This document shows positions 10,471 to 20,641 of a stretch of DNA of 34,025 nucleotides, piece after piece; the stretch's first letter is position 1, and every line of letters starts with the position of its first letter. Location of the stretch: positions 1-34,025 of the forward strand of contig JAJJLU010003742.1 of the NCBI GenBank assembly GCA_023807065.1, written 5' to 3'. The notes beneath the pieces were generated by a model. The model worked only from the letters and a program-made list of their open reading frames with translations. It was not told the origin of the DNA and made no database searches. The position numbers and the translations under genes were made by a program. Origin of the DNA: Isotricha intestinalis. Taxonomy: Eukaryota; Ciliophora; Litostomatea; Vestibuliferida; Isotrichidae.

Positions 10471-10699
10471 ATATTTTTTTCGTTGGGTTTTATTATATAT
10501 TATTTTAGTTGATTTATGTATTTTTATATGGTATATTTTAATGTTTTTTTATTTGTTTTTTTATGATTTTTAATAATTTTATTTATTTATATTTTTACAT
10601 ATAATTTATCAAAAATAAATATTTATAGCTCTAATAAAATTTTATCCTTCAAGAATTTAACATTAATAAATTTTGATTATTTTCAATTATTTAATTGAA

Positions 10700-12125
10700 T
10701 TAATAAGGTTTATAATTATCAATTGGTTTAAAATTCTTTGATATTATATTTGTTCTATCAGGACCAAATAAACTTTCATTTTGTAAAATTTGTTTTTCTT
10801 TTCTTTTATTTTCTTTTTCATTATTTGATTCTTGAGAACTTGAATTAGAATTTGAACTTTTATCATCTCTTTCTTCAGGAAATAATTTTATTTTTTCATG
10901 ATTTTTTATATAATTACTTAATTTTGATAAATCGGTTCCTTCAATATCAAATAATTTATAATGAAAATATTTATACCATGAAGGATTATTTATATATTTA
11001 TTAAAATAATCTTGAAATTTTTTATTATCTGATTCTAATTTTTTATTAATTATAATATTTCCATTTTTATAATCATCAAAAACTATTTTTGATTTTTTAT
11101 TATTTTTATCATTATCATTTGGTAATAATTGTAGAAATAAATTATTTTTATTTGAAAAAGAATTTATTTCTTGTTCATTAATATTATGATTATTTGTTTT
11201 ATTATCAATTCTTGATATATCATTATTATTTAATGAAAATATATTATAATTATCTTTCAAATAAACATCATGACTATAATTAAATAATTTATTTTTATTT
11301 TCAATCAGACAATTATTTATTTGATTACCATTAAAATTTACTTTATTAGGTAATAAATAATTTTTTTGTAATAAATTCAAATCATTTTTATTTTTTATTT
11401 TAGGTTCAGCTCTTTTACATTCAACCCACTTACCATATAAAAAATGGCAATTTGCATGAAATAATATTTTATCAATAGTTTCTTTTTCAGAAAATATAAT
11501 AAAACCAAATCCTCTTGATCTTCCTGAAAGTTTATCTTTCATAATAATAATTTTTTCAATTACACCAAATTGACTAAAATATTTATTTATAGATTCTTCT
11601 GTTAATAAAGGATGAAGACCTCCAATAAACATTTTTCTTTGAATTAAATTTTTGTTATTAGAAGATGTTGAATTATTTTTATTTTCTATTTTTAATTTTT
11701 TGTCTGATGAAATTGATTTATTTCTTTTAAATATTTTTTGACTATTTTCTGATGAAAAATTATCAATTTGTTCTTTTGGAATTGCTAATTTACAATCTAA
11801 TTTTTTTCCTTTTATTATATGAGGTTGGGATTTTAATATTTCTGAAATCATATTTTCATTTTCTACAGTGATAAAACCAAAACCTCTTTGATGTTCTAAG
11901 AAAATTATTATTTATTTATATTTAATTACTTGTATTTTTATCTATTATAATCACGCAATCAGTTAAATGTCCAAATTTACTTTCAAAATAATTATTTAAA
12001 TCCTCTAAAATTGTTATATTTAAATATTACTTTCTGAGATATTTTTCGATATTCCTCCAATAAATATTTTATTGTTACTTTAAAAATTTTAATAAGATAT
12101 CTTACTTAATCTTTGTGGATGACAT
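10700..12125 (-). CDS. two-RRM RNA-binding protein (hnRNP A/B, Musashi or DAZAP-like), four exons
   Basis: I reconstructed four exons on the minus strand: 12106-12125, 12031-12077, 11930-12004 and 10700-11895 (1,338 nt, 445 residues). Splicing at GT...AG keeps frame across all three junctions and restores a complete first RRM: RNP2 KIFIGG at residues 10-15 and RNP1 RGFGFITV at 51-58. The second RRM has RNP2 KMFIGGL at 135-141 and RNP1 RGFGFIIF at 175-182. The spacing of RNP2 and RNP1 in both matches the tandem-RRM hnRNP A/B, Musashi and DAZAP group of mRNA-binding proteins. The C-terminal 230 residues are Asn/Lys-rich and probably disordered, with a Ser-rich acidic stretch near the end. Without splicing only the last exon would be seen, starting inside RRM1. 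Specific RNA targets cannot be read from the sequence. Confidence 0.9.
11896..11929 (-). other. intron 3 of the two-RRM gene, 34 nt
   Basis: Begins GTAATT and ends TTCTTAG on the minus strand. Removal joins the loop before RNP1 to RNP1 itself, giving the expected spacing. Retention creates an immediate TAA. The length is not a multiple of three. Confidence 0.88.
12005..12030 (-). other. intron 2 of the two-RRM gene, 26 nt
   Basis: Begins GTAATA and ends ATTTTAG on the minus strand. Removal joins the RNP2 exon to the helix 1 and strand 2 part of RRM1 in frame. Retention creates a TAA within four codons. The length is not a multiple of three. Confidence 0.88.
12078..12105 (-). other. intron 1 of the two-RRM gene, 28 nt
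   Basis: Begins GTAAGA and ends TTTAAAG on the minus strand. Removal joins exon 1 (20 nt) to exon 2 in frame just before RNP2. If retained, the first codon inside the intron completes a stop (AAG then TAA) at codon 8. Confidence 0.85.
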
Positions 12126-12387
12126 ATATTATTAAATTAAAAAAAAATAATTTAAAATAATATTTTGATTATGAATGAATTAAGAATAAAACTTAAAACT
12201 TAATATTCACAAAAACCAAATTTAAAAATCTTTAATTCCCTCAACATAAAAAAAATTAAAAAATAATAAAAAAGAAATTTAACCCATAAATAACCCTTTA
12301 TATCAAATATTAAAATATGATAATTTAAATATTCAAAATTTAAAAACCATAAAAAAATAAAACCAAAAGAAAAAAAAATAGTTTAAT

Positions 12388-13479
12388 TTAATGAATATCA
12401 TTGTCATCAACATGTGTACATTTCAAATAACTTAATCTCTTAATTTGTGTATTATCTTCAACTTGAATGGTACAATGATGAATTCCATATTTTTGGCAAA
12501 TCAAAGTAGCTTGTTCCAAAGTTTTCTGAGGACTATTACTTAAAATATGTAAACTAATACTAGGTCTCCCAATACTAATACACCAAATATGTATATCATG
12601 AATATTAACAACACCAATAACTTTTTGTAACTCATTATATAATTTCTCAGCATTAATATCACCTGGAGCAGCTTCCATTAAAACATTAATACAATCTTTA
12701 GAAACTGGTATAGTTGTACATAACACAATAATAGCAAAAACAAATGTACATATAGGATCAAAAATTCTTATTCCAGGATGAGTTTCTTGGAATAAATATA
12801 TGATAATAGCAGCAATTAACACCCCAAGTGATTGAATCATATCTCCAATAATATGAATATAAGCAGCTCTAATGACTGGATTATCATCCCCAGTATTTTC
12901 ATCAAATCCTTCTCCTAATAAGGGGCTTTCTAATCCTTCATCAATTTCTTGATTCATTTGTCCAATGGCTTTCCCATCCATCATATTAGGAACTGGATTA
13001 TAAGCAAGGACTCTACTCATAATAATATTAAATATTAATCCACAAGTTGCTATTCCCATCATTACTAAACCTATTATTTCTCTTGGATGAAATATTCTAT
13101 CAATAGCTTCTGTTATTAACCAAACAGTAAGTACCCAAATAATTAAAATTGATGATAAAGCTCCTATTACTTCAGATCTATGGTAACCATATGTTAGCGA
13201 TGGATTAGCAGGACGCATTGCTATGAAGAGAGAAAACATAGATATGAGAAATCCTGCTAAATCTGAAAGAAGATGTGCTGCATCTGTCATTATTGCTAAA
13301 GAACCTGCTATGTATCCTCCCACAAATTCTATTGTCATGAATGTAGCACAGAAGAAGCATATTCTAACTAATTTTGATATTGCATTTTTGTTCTCCTCTT
13401 TTAACTTTTTTTGAAAGTCACTCTGCTTGAAATGTTCTTCTAAGGCTAATGGCTCGTTTTCAATTGGAATAGTTGACAT
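12388..13479 (-). CDS. cation diffusion facilitator, ZnT/SLC30-type zinc transporter
   Basis: 363 residues, the usual length for a ZnT2/3/4/8-like protein. Six membrane helices are visible. The paired metal-site motifs are His69-x3-Asp73 in TM2 (with the family signature TDAAHLLSD) and His209-x3-Asp213 in TM5. These are the HD-HD set typical of zinc-selective members. The TM4-TM5 loop (about 165-203) is acidic, with several Glu and Asp, and lacks the His-rich stretch common in animal ZnTs. The cytoplasmic C-terminal domain (about 265-345) has the family pattern around VVNIHDIHIW, and the protein ends in a short His/Asp/Cys tail. It should export zinc from the cytosol into an organelle or out of the cell by proton antiport. 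Which membrane it occupies cannot be told. Confidence 0.93.
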   Translation of the reverse strand: MSTIPIENEPLALEEHFKQSDFQKKLKEENKNAISKLVRICFFCATFMTIEFVGGYIAGSLAIMTDAAHLLSDLAGFLISMFSLFIAMRPANPSLTYGYHRSEVIGALSSILIIWVLTVWLITEAIDRIFHPREIIGLVMMGIATCGLIFNIIMSRVLAYNPVPNMMDGKAIGQMNQEIDEGLESPLLGEGFDENTGDDNPVIRAAYIHIIGDMIQSLGVLIAAIIIYLFQETHPGIRIFDPICTFVFAIIVLCTTIPVSKDCINVLMEAAPGDINAEKLYNELQKVIGVVNIHDIHIWCISIGRPSISLHILSNSPQKTLEQATLICQKYGIHHCTIQVEDNTQIKRLSYLKCTHVDDNDIH

Positions 13480-13734
13480 TTTTTTTTTGTTTATTTTTTA
13501 TTTTTTTATGTATTTATTTTGAAAAATATGAAGTTTTTAATATAATAATTTTTTATAATTTATTTATATAATTTTTATTTTGGGCATACTTTATATATTG
13601 TTATCTGCTGTGATTGGCAAATTATGTAAATTTTGTTTTAAATTAGAAAATAATTATTTTTAAAATATTAATTTATTTATTATTTTATTTTTTCATTTAA
13701 AAAGTATTAATCGTTAAAAAAAATATTAGAATAA

Positions 13735-16700
13735 TTAATAGTTATAAATTAATTTAAATAAAACAGTTTGTGAAAATTTATCTTCTTCATCATAAACAAA
13801 AACTAAAACTTCGGCAAATCCAGATTTAAATTGGGCAGGAATAGAGATATTAACATATTTAGTTTCATTAGCATTAAAAGGAACTTGAGTATCAACAACA
13901 TTTAATACTTCTTCATTATCACTATCAAATTTTAATAAAATAAAATTATTTAATTTATTAGTAAATTCATATTTAATATTAGTTATTTCTCCAACAATAC
14001 ATTTTACATTAACATTAACATTAATTTCAGGTTTTGAAGTAGAATATTTTAATAACCATGTTTTATAAGTTTCTCTTTTTGCAATATTAACACAATTTAT
14101 AATAACTTCATTTCTAAAAGAACTTTTTGGATAAAGAATCATTGCAATTTCTTTACTTCCATTAACAGGTAATTTAAATGGATTTGAATTTTCATTTGGG
14201 AAAAATACTGTTTCTCTGTTTGAAAATAATTGAAGTAATAATTCGTCATTGCTTGAATCATTGTTATATATATATAATGGGGAAATTAATTTTTTTCCTA
14301 AATTTGTGGTTAAAGTTAATAATTCTACTGATAATATTTCAACTTTCCAAGTTGAGTATAATTTTGATTGTGTTGGATCTAAATATAAAAAAAAATAAAA
14401 TGAATGGAAGTAACCTTCTTCTTTTACTTCGTAATTGAAATAAAAATTATTTTTTGATGGTTCTATTCTTAATGTTATATGTTGATCAGAACAAAAATAA
14501 TTATTCTGAATTTCTGCATTTTTTCTTATATTTTTTCTAAAAGGATTAACTAAATAAATATCAGTATTTGAATTACAAGCAGAATAATATTGAAAAATAT
14601 GATCAATAATAGGAAAAGAGCATTTAATTGTAACTGAAAGAGAATATAAAATTTCATTACTGGATTTTAATATATTTATAATAAATTTTTTTTTATCTAG
14701 GCTTTTTTCATAAGTCAATAATTTAAATAATAATGGAATATTTTCATTACCATTAATTTTAAAATAATTATCATTTGATATTATATTAAAATCATCTGGT
14801 CTTTCATAATTATGATCTTTATTTATAATATTTTCCCATTCAATTGGATCATGAACTAAAGAAATAATATTAAATTCATTTTTATTATGATTAATATTAC
14901 TATATAATCTTTGGTAATTTTCATCTTCTTCAGATTTTATTTCAACATGAAAACTTTCTTCATCAGTGAAAGGATTTGTGATTATATAATTAAAATAATA
15001 TGGTTGTCCTAAAATTAATGATATTTCAAAAAAGTTTTTATGATTATTATGAATTATCCTATTTAATAAATTTCCCTTTGTTGCATCTTTAAATTGACCT
15101 ATCATTTGTAATTTTTGAAAATTTTTTTCATCTCTTATTTTCTTATTTTTATAAAAAGTTAATTTTGCTTCTTCAAGTTTTTCTTTATTCTTTAATTCAT
15201 TTTGATCATTAAAATATCTTAATACTCTTACTTTTTTTTCCATTTCAGGTTCCATTTTCATTTGTTTAATTTGGTAAATTTGAGATTCTTTGAATTTATC
15301 ATTTAAAGGATTATTTCTATAAATTATTTCTCCCATTTTTTCTTTTTCTTCTTCTGATAAATTTTGCATACTTATTGGTTTTGCTAAAACTTTTTTTTTC
15401 TTTAAAGAATTATTATATCCACTTTTACAATCAATATATTTTAATCCTTTAGGATCATAATTAAATTGTTTTAAAGTTTTCAAACCATCATTTCTTAAAT
15501 ATAATTGAATATATCCTTTCAAATCAAAATAATTGTCATAAATTTCATATTGTTTTAATTGATAAATTTGATGTTTACCTTGTCTGATTATATCTTTTAA
15601 TGGAACTTTAATAAAACCTAAACACATATTTTTTTCAACATCCATAACTTTAATAGGCATTTTTTTAAATAATAAATATTGAATAAAATCTCTATAATCA
15701 ATTGAATTATCATTTGAAGGATCAAATTTAAGATTCATTATAATTTTATTATCATTATTAGTGGATAACTCACTTCCTTCTGGCTTTAAAGTTAATGAAT
15801 TACTATAATATCTTAAATCACTCTCAGGTTTATTAACAATACAAACTGGAGAATAATTATCTTGTTGATTAAAAAAGTCAAAAAAAAATTGTAGTTTATT
15901 TGGAATTTGATTTAAACTTATATTTTCATTTTTAGGTTTATAAGCTAAAAATTGAATTGAAATATGATTTGATAATTCATCACCTTTAATTTCTTTATCT
16001 AAAGTATAATCAATTAAATTTTCATTTGGTTCATCAATATCTAAAGCTAAAATACCTTTTGAAATTAAATCTCCATTATTAATATCTGTTTCTTTTTGTC
16101 TTTTATCATATATAATTTTATTTTTTTGATAATCATCTTCAATATTTTTACTCATATTTTCATAAGATCTAAATAAATTTTTAGTTTTTTGAAAAGATTT
16201 AAATTCATTAAATTCTTTTAAATCATTTTCATTAAATTTAGTTTGAGTAATAATTCCCATCGGAACATTAAGATATTTAATAACTTCTTTAACTTTTTCC
16301 TCTTTTTTTCCTTCAAGATTATCATCCACTTCAGTTTGGACAGAAACTTGTAAACCAGGAATAGACTGAGTAGCTTCTATATTGTTTTCTTCAACAAAAG
16401 AAAGAACATTAGCTTTATTTGAATTTTTTAAACTTTCTTGTAAATTACCAATCATTTCATTTCTTCTATTAATTTCAGCTTTTAATAAACTAATTTGTCT
16501 TTGAGAATCAATACTTTTTTGAACATCAATTTGATTAATAATACTACTTTGACCAATATCACTTTTTTTTTCAAAGGTTCCATCAAAAGGTCTTTCATCA
16601 GTACTTAAAATAAATATAATTTTAATAATTCTATCAGATAAATTTTCAGGGTCCCATAATTCATCTCCATAGACTGTTACACCTGGTCCAGTAATAAAAT

Positions 16701-17895
16701 AACTTTCTCTATATATATTATCCATATTAATATTATCTGGAACATATACTGAATATCCAATAGGAACATTTAAATCTTCTTGTTTTGTTGGTGATATTGG
16801 AATTGATAAAGTATAATTTAATTCTATTATAAATGCACATGATGCTAAATTATCTGCAAAAAATTTATCTATTGCTAATACTCCTTTATAATATAATGTG
16901 ATTTCATCTTTTTTTATTAATGATATTGAATTTTCTAATCCATTTGAATTTATAAAACACCATGTATTATGAATTCCACATTTTAATCTTCTTTCTTTTA
17001 TTATTATTTTATTGGATTGATTTTCTGAGATAAAATATTTTTTTTTTCTATATATATTTGCAAAGGAAATTAATTGATTTTCTAATTGATTGTTTATTTT
17101 AATTTCTATATTTTTAAAATAAATATCTTCAAAATTCACTGTTTTAATTTCTTCTTCTAAATCAAGTACTTTTGGTAAATATCTATTTAATAAACCAGGT
17201 AATTGTTCATTATATGCTAAAATTACATAATTAGGCAATAAAAAATTAATTGTTTTCAATTTTGGATAAGATAAAATATTATATTCTAAAAAAGCATTAT
17301 CATATTTAACTAAGCTCTCCATTTTTTTATATGTTAATTCTCTAGGAGAACCTTTAAAAATTTGAGAATTTAAATTTTGTTGATCTGCATTTGTAGGAAT
17401 TGTATTTTTAATTTCAAATATTGTCCACCCTTCACATGTTTGATTAATTATATCTTCATCTTGATTTGTTTCAACAAAAATGATTTGAAAAATACAAGAA
17501 TCAGATTCTGTATGCGGGCATAAAACATATGAATAAAAAGGTTCTGGTTTAATTACTTTAATTTCATTTTTATCATCTATTTTAACTTCTATTTTTTCTC
17601 CTCTATATGTATTTCCATAAAATTTATTATTTCTCCTATTACACATATTCATAAAAAAACGAATGAAATATTTATTATTTGGATTTAAATCTTTTGCATT
17701 TTTTTTTAAACCTTTTATTTGGTCAATTTTTATTGAAATTCCTCTTGATGATTTATTTTGATCAAGAGTATTTTCTATATTAATACTATTATTCATATTT
17801 CTTTCAATTGATTTGAAAAAAAGACGAAGATTCTTTACACTATTATCTCCCGAATAACTTACTAAATCACTGACTGTAGAAGTAAATTGTTTCAT
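13735..17895 (-). CDS. NPHP4: nephrocystin-4 homologue, ciliary transition-zone protein
   Basis: 1,386 residues, close to the length of animal NPHP4. Recognisable family blocks occur in the right order. There is an N-terminal C2-like region, then the segment LPGLLNRYLP near residue 230. RRLKCGIHN follows near residue 303, and the block around IQFLAYK lies in the middle, before a second C2-like domain. Coiled, Lys/Glu-rich sequence comes after that. The C-terminal third is a series of beta-sandwich (Ig/ASPM-like) modules, ending with the characteristic pattern of a TWLL segment, a TN...F stretch and a final VFVYDEEDK...FKLIY strand. NPHP4 works with NPHP1 and RPGRIP1L at the transition zone, where it gates entry of proteins into the cilium. 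Start chosen: first Met of the frame, preceded by A/T-rich leader. It is divergent from the gene at 18013 across 117 bp, so the two may share a promoter. Confidence 0.9.
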   Translation of the reverse strand: MKQFTSTVSDLVSYSGDNSVKNLRLFFKSIERNMNNSINIENTLDQNKSSRGISIKIDQIKGLKKNAKDLNPNNKYFIRFFMNMCNRRNNKFYGNTYRGEKIEVKIDDKNEIKVIKPEPFYSYVLCPHTESDSCIFQIIFVETNQDEDIINQTCEGWTIFEIKNTIPTNADQQNLNSQIFKGSPRELTYKKMESLVKYDNAFLEYNILSYPKLKTINFLLPNYVILAYNEQLPGLLNRYLPKVLDLEEEIKTVNFEDIYFKNIEIKINNQLENQLISFANIYRKKKYFISENQSNKIIIKERRLKCGIHNTWCFINSNGLENSISLIKKDEITLYYKGVLAIDKFFADNLASCAFIIELNYTLSIPISPTKQEDLNVPIGYSVYVPDNINMDNIYRESYFITGPGVTVYGDELWDPENLSDRIIKIIFILSTDERPFDGTFEKKSDIGQSSIINQIDVQKSIDSQRQISLLKAEINRRNEMIGNLQESLKNSNKANVLSFVEENNIEATQSIPGLQVSVQTEVDDNLEGKKEEKVKEVIKYLNVPMGIITQTKFNENDLKEFNEFKSFQKTKNLFRSYENMSKNIEDDYQKNKIIYDKRQKETDINNGDLISKGILALDIDEPNENLIDYTLDKEIKGDELSNHISIQFLAYKPKNENISLNQIPNKLQFFFDFFNQQDNYSPVCIVNKPESDLRYYSNSLTLKPEGSELSTNNDNKIIMNLKFDPSNDNSIDYRDFIQYLLFKKMPIKVMDVEKNMCLGFIKVPLKDIIRQGKHQIYQLKQYEIYDNYFDLKGYIQLYLRNDGLKTLKQFNYDPKGLKYIDCKSGYNNSLKKKKVLAKPISMQNLSEEEKEKMGEIIYRNNPLNDKFKESQIYQIKQMKMEPEMEKKVRVLRYFNDQNELKNKEKLEEAKLTFYKNKKIRDEKNFQKLQMIGQFKDATKGNLLNRIIHNNHKNFFEISLILGQPYYFNYIITNPFTDEESFHVEIKSEEDENYQRLYSNINHNKNEFNIISLVHDPIEWENIINKDHNYERPDDFNIISNDNYFKINGNENIPLLFKLLTYEKSLDKKKFIINILKSSNEILYSLSVTIKCSFPIIDHIFQYYSACNSNTDIYLVNPFRKNIRKNAEIQNNYFCSDQHITLRIEPSKNNFYFNYEVKEEGYFHSFYFFLYLDPTQSKLYSTWKVEILSVELLTLTTNLGKKLISPLYIYNNDSSNDELLLQLFSNRETVFFPNENSNPFKLPVNGSKEIAMILYPKSSFRNEVIINCVNIAKRETYKTWLLKYSTSKPEINVNVNVKCIVGEITNIKYEFTNKLNNFILLKFDSDNEEVLNVVDTQVPFNANETKYVNISIPAQFKSGFAEVLVFVYDEEDKFSQTVLFKLIYNY

Positions 17896-18012
17896 TTTTT
17901 ATATTTTAATTAAAAAATTAAAAAAAACAATATTAATAATAAAAATAATATAAAAAATACTTTTAATAAAAATTCTAACAGGAATAAAAAATAAAAAACA
18001 TTCAAAAAAAAA
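17896..18012. promoter_or_regulatory. short divergent intergenic region, probable bidirectional promoter
   Basis: Only 117 bp separate the start of the NPHP4 homologue (-) from the start of the membrane protein (+). Both upstream signals must therefore fit here or overlap the genes. The sequence is almost entirely A and T with A-runs on the plus strand. I cannot identify a specific box. Confidence 0.45.
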
Positions 18013-19650
18013 ATGTTCTTCAAAAAATTTGATTTCATCTCTTCAGAAATAACATTATTTTATAGAGGAAATGAAAACCATTCTTCAATAATGTCAGGAA
18101 TACTTTCAATAGTAATGGGAATAGTAATAGTATTTTTAATAGGATATCTCTCAATAGATGTAATAGCAAAGCAACATCCAACATCATTTTACTTTACAAA
18201 ATTTATAGAAGAAATAGATGATTATCCTTTAAATTCCACAGCTCTTTTACATTATGTTTCCTTATATAATAGTGAAAATGAACAAATTGGAATAGATACA
18301 AAAGCAATTTATGTAATTGGAGTTAGTGTAAATGATGGAACATTTACAAGTGATAATGATATTAGTAAATATTCTCATTGGATTTATGATTCTTGTGAAG
18401 AAAGTGATTTAGGAACTTTTAAAGATACTTACACAAATGAACAACTTAGTAATTTATTTGGATCTCTTTGTATAAATAGATATTATGATAAAGATACTAA
18501 TAGTGTTATTAATAAAAATGATGCTAATTTTATTTATCCTACTTTAGCTCATGGAGCTTCACAACATAATAATTTTGAATATGGAGTTTATTATCAAAGA
18601 TGTCAAAATAATAGTGTTATTAATGGGAATAATTGTTATTCCAAAAGTCAACAAGATAATTATATTTCCGGTGTTATTGGATATGAAATTTATTTTATTG
18701 ATCATAGTATTGATGTTGAACAATATAATAATCCTATTGGTTATGCTGTTCATAGAATAACTAGTGAATTAAATGCTAATTCTTTTGTTTTAAATCATTT
18801 AAATTTTCATCCTGTTGTTGTTAGAACTAATGATGGATTATTTTTTGATAATTTAAAAAATACTATTTCATATAATTTTGATTATAATGAAAAAATCACT
18901 CATGTTAATGATGATTATAATATTTTAGGAAGTTTTAATTTTTGGATGCAAAATACTATTGATACTTATGATAGAGCTTATAAAAAAGTTCAAGATGTAG
19001 CAGGAGGTATTGATGGTATTCTTGAAATTGCAATGTTGATTGTCAGATTTATTAATTCTTTCTTTTTTAATGATTATCAAATTCTTTATGATTTTCATGC
19101 TGAATTACAAAATCATGATAAAAAAAGGAAGAAAAATAAATTAAATAATTCTTATTTTAGTGGAAATATTGATAATAATCATAATGGATTAAATAAAAGA
19201 GAAAAAGATTTAGAACAAAATGTTTCTGTTTCTAATGGATTAACTTTTAATAAAAGTATTGTTAAAAGGAAAAGTCCTATGATTACTAATGCTTATATTA
19301 ATAATTCTGGTTCTTTTTCTAAAGGTCCTGTTGAAAAAAATAAAACTATTAAAATGCCAAAAAAAATAAAATGGAATCATTATTTTACTAATTTGGTGAA
19401 AATTAAAAAATATAATTACATTGAAAATTTACAAGATAAAAGAGAAGAAGTTATTAGTGAGGAAAAAATTATTGAAATGGATTTTTTAATTAATAAAATA
19501 AAAGAAAAAATGCAGAAAGATTTTAATTTCAATAATCCTAATAATACATTAATGACAGAATATGAAAATAATAACGATAATATAGATAGTAAAAATACTA
19601 ATAATGGTTTATATGTAAATACTCCTATGCCATTATTATTAAATAAATAA
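18013..19650 (+). CDS. two-pass membrane protein, ciliate-type family of unknown function
   Basis: 545 residues. A short N-terminal segment (FFKKFDFISSEITLFYRG) is followed by a membrane helix at about 26-46, then a lumenal or extracellular domain of about 280 residues with several cysteines and N-glycosylation sequons. A second hydrophobic helix lies at about 330-355, and a basic Lys/Asn-rich cytoplasmic tail of about 190 residues follows. The conserved-looking element YDRAYKKVQDVAGGIDGI just before the second helix resembles that of large unnamed membrane protein families I associate with ciliates. The overall plan (N-terminal helix, lumenal domain, C-terminal helix) also resembles the ERGIC/Erv41-Erv46 cargo receptors, but I do not see enough motif agreement to claim that. 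No catalytic residues are evident. Confidence 0.8.
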   Translation: MFFKKFDFISSEITLFYRGNENHSSIMSGILSIVMGIVIVFLIGYLSIDVIAKQHPTSFYFTKFIEEIDDYPLNSTALLHYVSLYNSENEQIGIDTKAIYVIGVSVNDGTFTSDNDISKYSHWIYDSCEESDLGTFKDTYTNEQLSNLFGSLCINRYYDKDTNSVINKNDANFIYPTLAHGASQHNNFEYGVYYQRCQNNSVINGNNCYSKSQQDNYISGVIGYEIYFIDHSIDVEQYNNPIGYAVHRITSELNANSFVLNHLNFHPVVVRTNDGLFFDNLKNTISYNFDYNEKITHVNDDYNILGSFNFWMQNTIDTYDRAYKKVQDVAGGIDGILEIAMLIVRFINSFFFNDYQILYDFHAELQNHDKKRKKNKLNNSYFSGNIDNNHNGLNKREKDLEQNVSVSNGLTFNKSIVKRKSPMITNAYINNSGSFSKGPVEKNKTIKMPKKIKWNHYFTNLVKIKKYNYIENLQDKREEVISEEKIIEMDFLINKIKEKMQKDFNFNNPNNTLMTEYENNNDNIDSKNTNNGLYVNTPMPLLLNK

Positions 19651-19858
19651 TTTTTTTTATTTTTATTTATAACTTAGAGTATAAAAATTTAATATAAGAA
19701 TTAAATAATAAAAAAAATATTTTAAAACACAAATAAAAGGAGATGATTACTCAATTAATTATATATATAATATTTAACCCAAATTAATAATTAATAAATA
19801 TCAAAAATTATTTTTTCAAACAGCCCAAAATAAAAAACATATACACTTTTAATATTAT

Positions 19859-20641
19859 TTATTTACAACTTATATGCATATTTTCTAAATTTTTAATTTT
19901 TTGAATTTTCTCTTTGACATAATTTTCATCTCCTAAATAATAATGTTTAACAGCTTTACAATTTTCATTGAACTCATAAATAAGAGGAATAGCATTAGGA
20001 ATATCAACATCAACAATAGCTTCATCACTCATATCATCTAAATACTTAACAAGAGCTCTCATGGAATTACCATGAGCAACAACTAATACATTTTTTCCTT
20101 TTTTAATTTCTGGTAAAATAACATTATTAAAATAAGGAACAACTCTATGAACAGTATCTTTTAAACTTTCAGTTAAAGGTAATTCTTTTCTATCAATAGA
20201 TTTATATTGTTCAATGTTAGCAGGATTTCTTTCATCATTTTCATTTAATTTTGGTGGTGAAATTTCATATGATCTTCTCCATTTTCTAACTATTTCTTCA
20301 CCATATTTTTTTGCTGTTTCTTCTTTATTATATCCTTGAATTGCACCATAATGTCTTTCATTTAAATGAAAATTTTTTATTACTGGAATATATAATTGAT
20401 CTAATTGATCTAATATATCAAATGCTGTTGTTATACATCTTTTTAATGTTGATGTATAACATATGTCAAATTTGAAATTTTGAGCTTTTAATATTTTACC
20501 TGCATAATATGCTTCTTTTATTCCTGTTGATGTTAATTCCACATCTGTCCATCCAGTAAAATAATTTCCTTTATTAAATTTACTTTGTCCATGACGGATT
20601 ATAGTTAGTTTATAGGTTTTTTTAGGTTCGAATTTTGACAT
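19859..20641 (-). CDS. 2,3-bisphosphoglycerate-dependent phosphoglycerate mutase
   Basis: 260 residues, standard for the dimeric or tetrameric dPGM family. It interconverts 3- and 2-phosphoglycerate in cytosolic glycolysis and gluconeogenesis through a phosphohistidine. Visible active-site elements are RHGQS with catalytic His17, GWTDVELT (30-37), TSTLKR with Arg68, LNERHYGAIQG with the acid Glu95, the WRRSY substrate motif (121-125), and VVAHGNSMRALVKYL with His190. All key residues are present, so the enzyme should be active. The first Met gives a normal N-terminus (MSKFEPKKTYKLTIIRHG). The upstream 620 bp contains a small possible reading frame at 20743-20865 on the same strand, discussed separately. 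Confidence 0.96.
   Translation of the reverse strand: MSKFEPKKTYKLTIIRHGQSKFNKGNYFTGWTDVELTSTGIKEAYYAGKILKAQNFKFDICYTSTLKRCITTAFDILDQLDQLYIPVIKNFHLNERHYGAIQGYNKEETAKKYGEEIVRKWRRSYEISPPKLNENDERNPANIEQYKSIDRKELPLTESLKDTVHRVVPYFNNVILPEIKKGKNVLVVAHGNSMRALVKYLDDMSDEAIVDVDIPNAIPLIYEFNENCKAVKHYYLGDENYVKEKIQKIKNLENMHISCK

Noticed and set aside
10700..11851. Two-RRM gene as a single 383-residue frame
   Set aside because: It would begin in the middle of RRM1, after RNP1. Three short in-frame introns restore a complete RRM1 with RNP2 and RNP1 at the right spacing.
18013..19650. ERGIC/Erv41-Erv46 cargo receptor
   Set aside because: The topology is similar, but the N-terminal ERGIC signature and conserved lumenal cysteine pattern are not convincingly present, so I left it as a membrane protein of unknown function.
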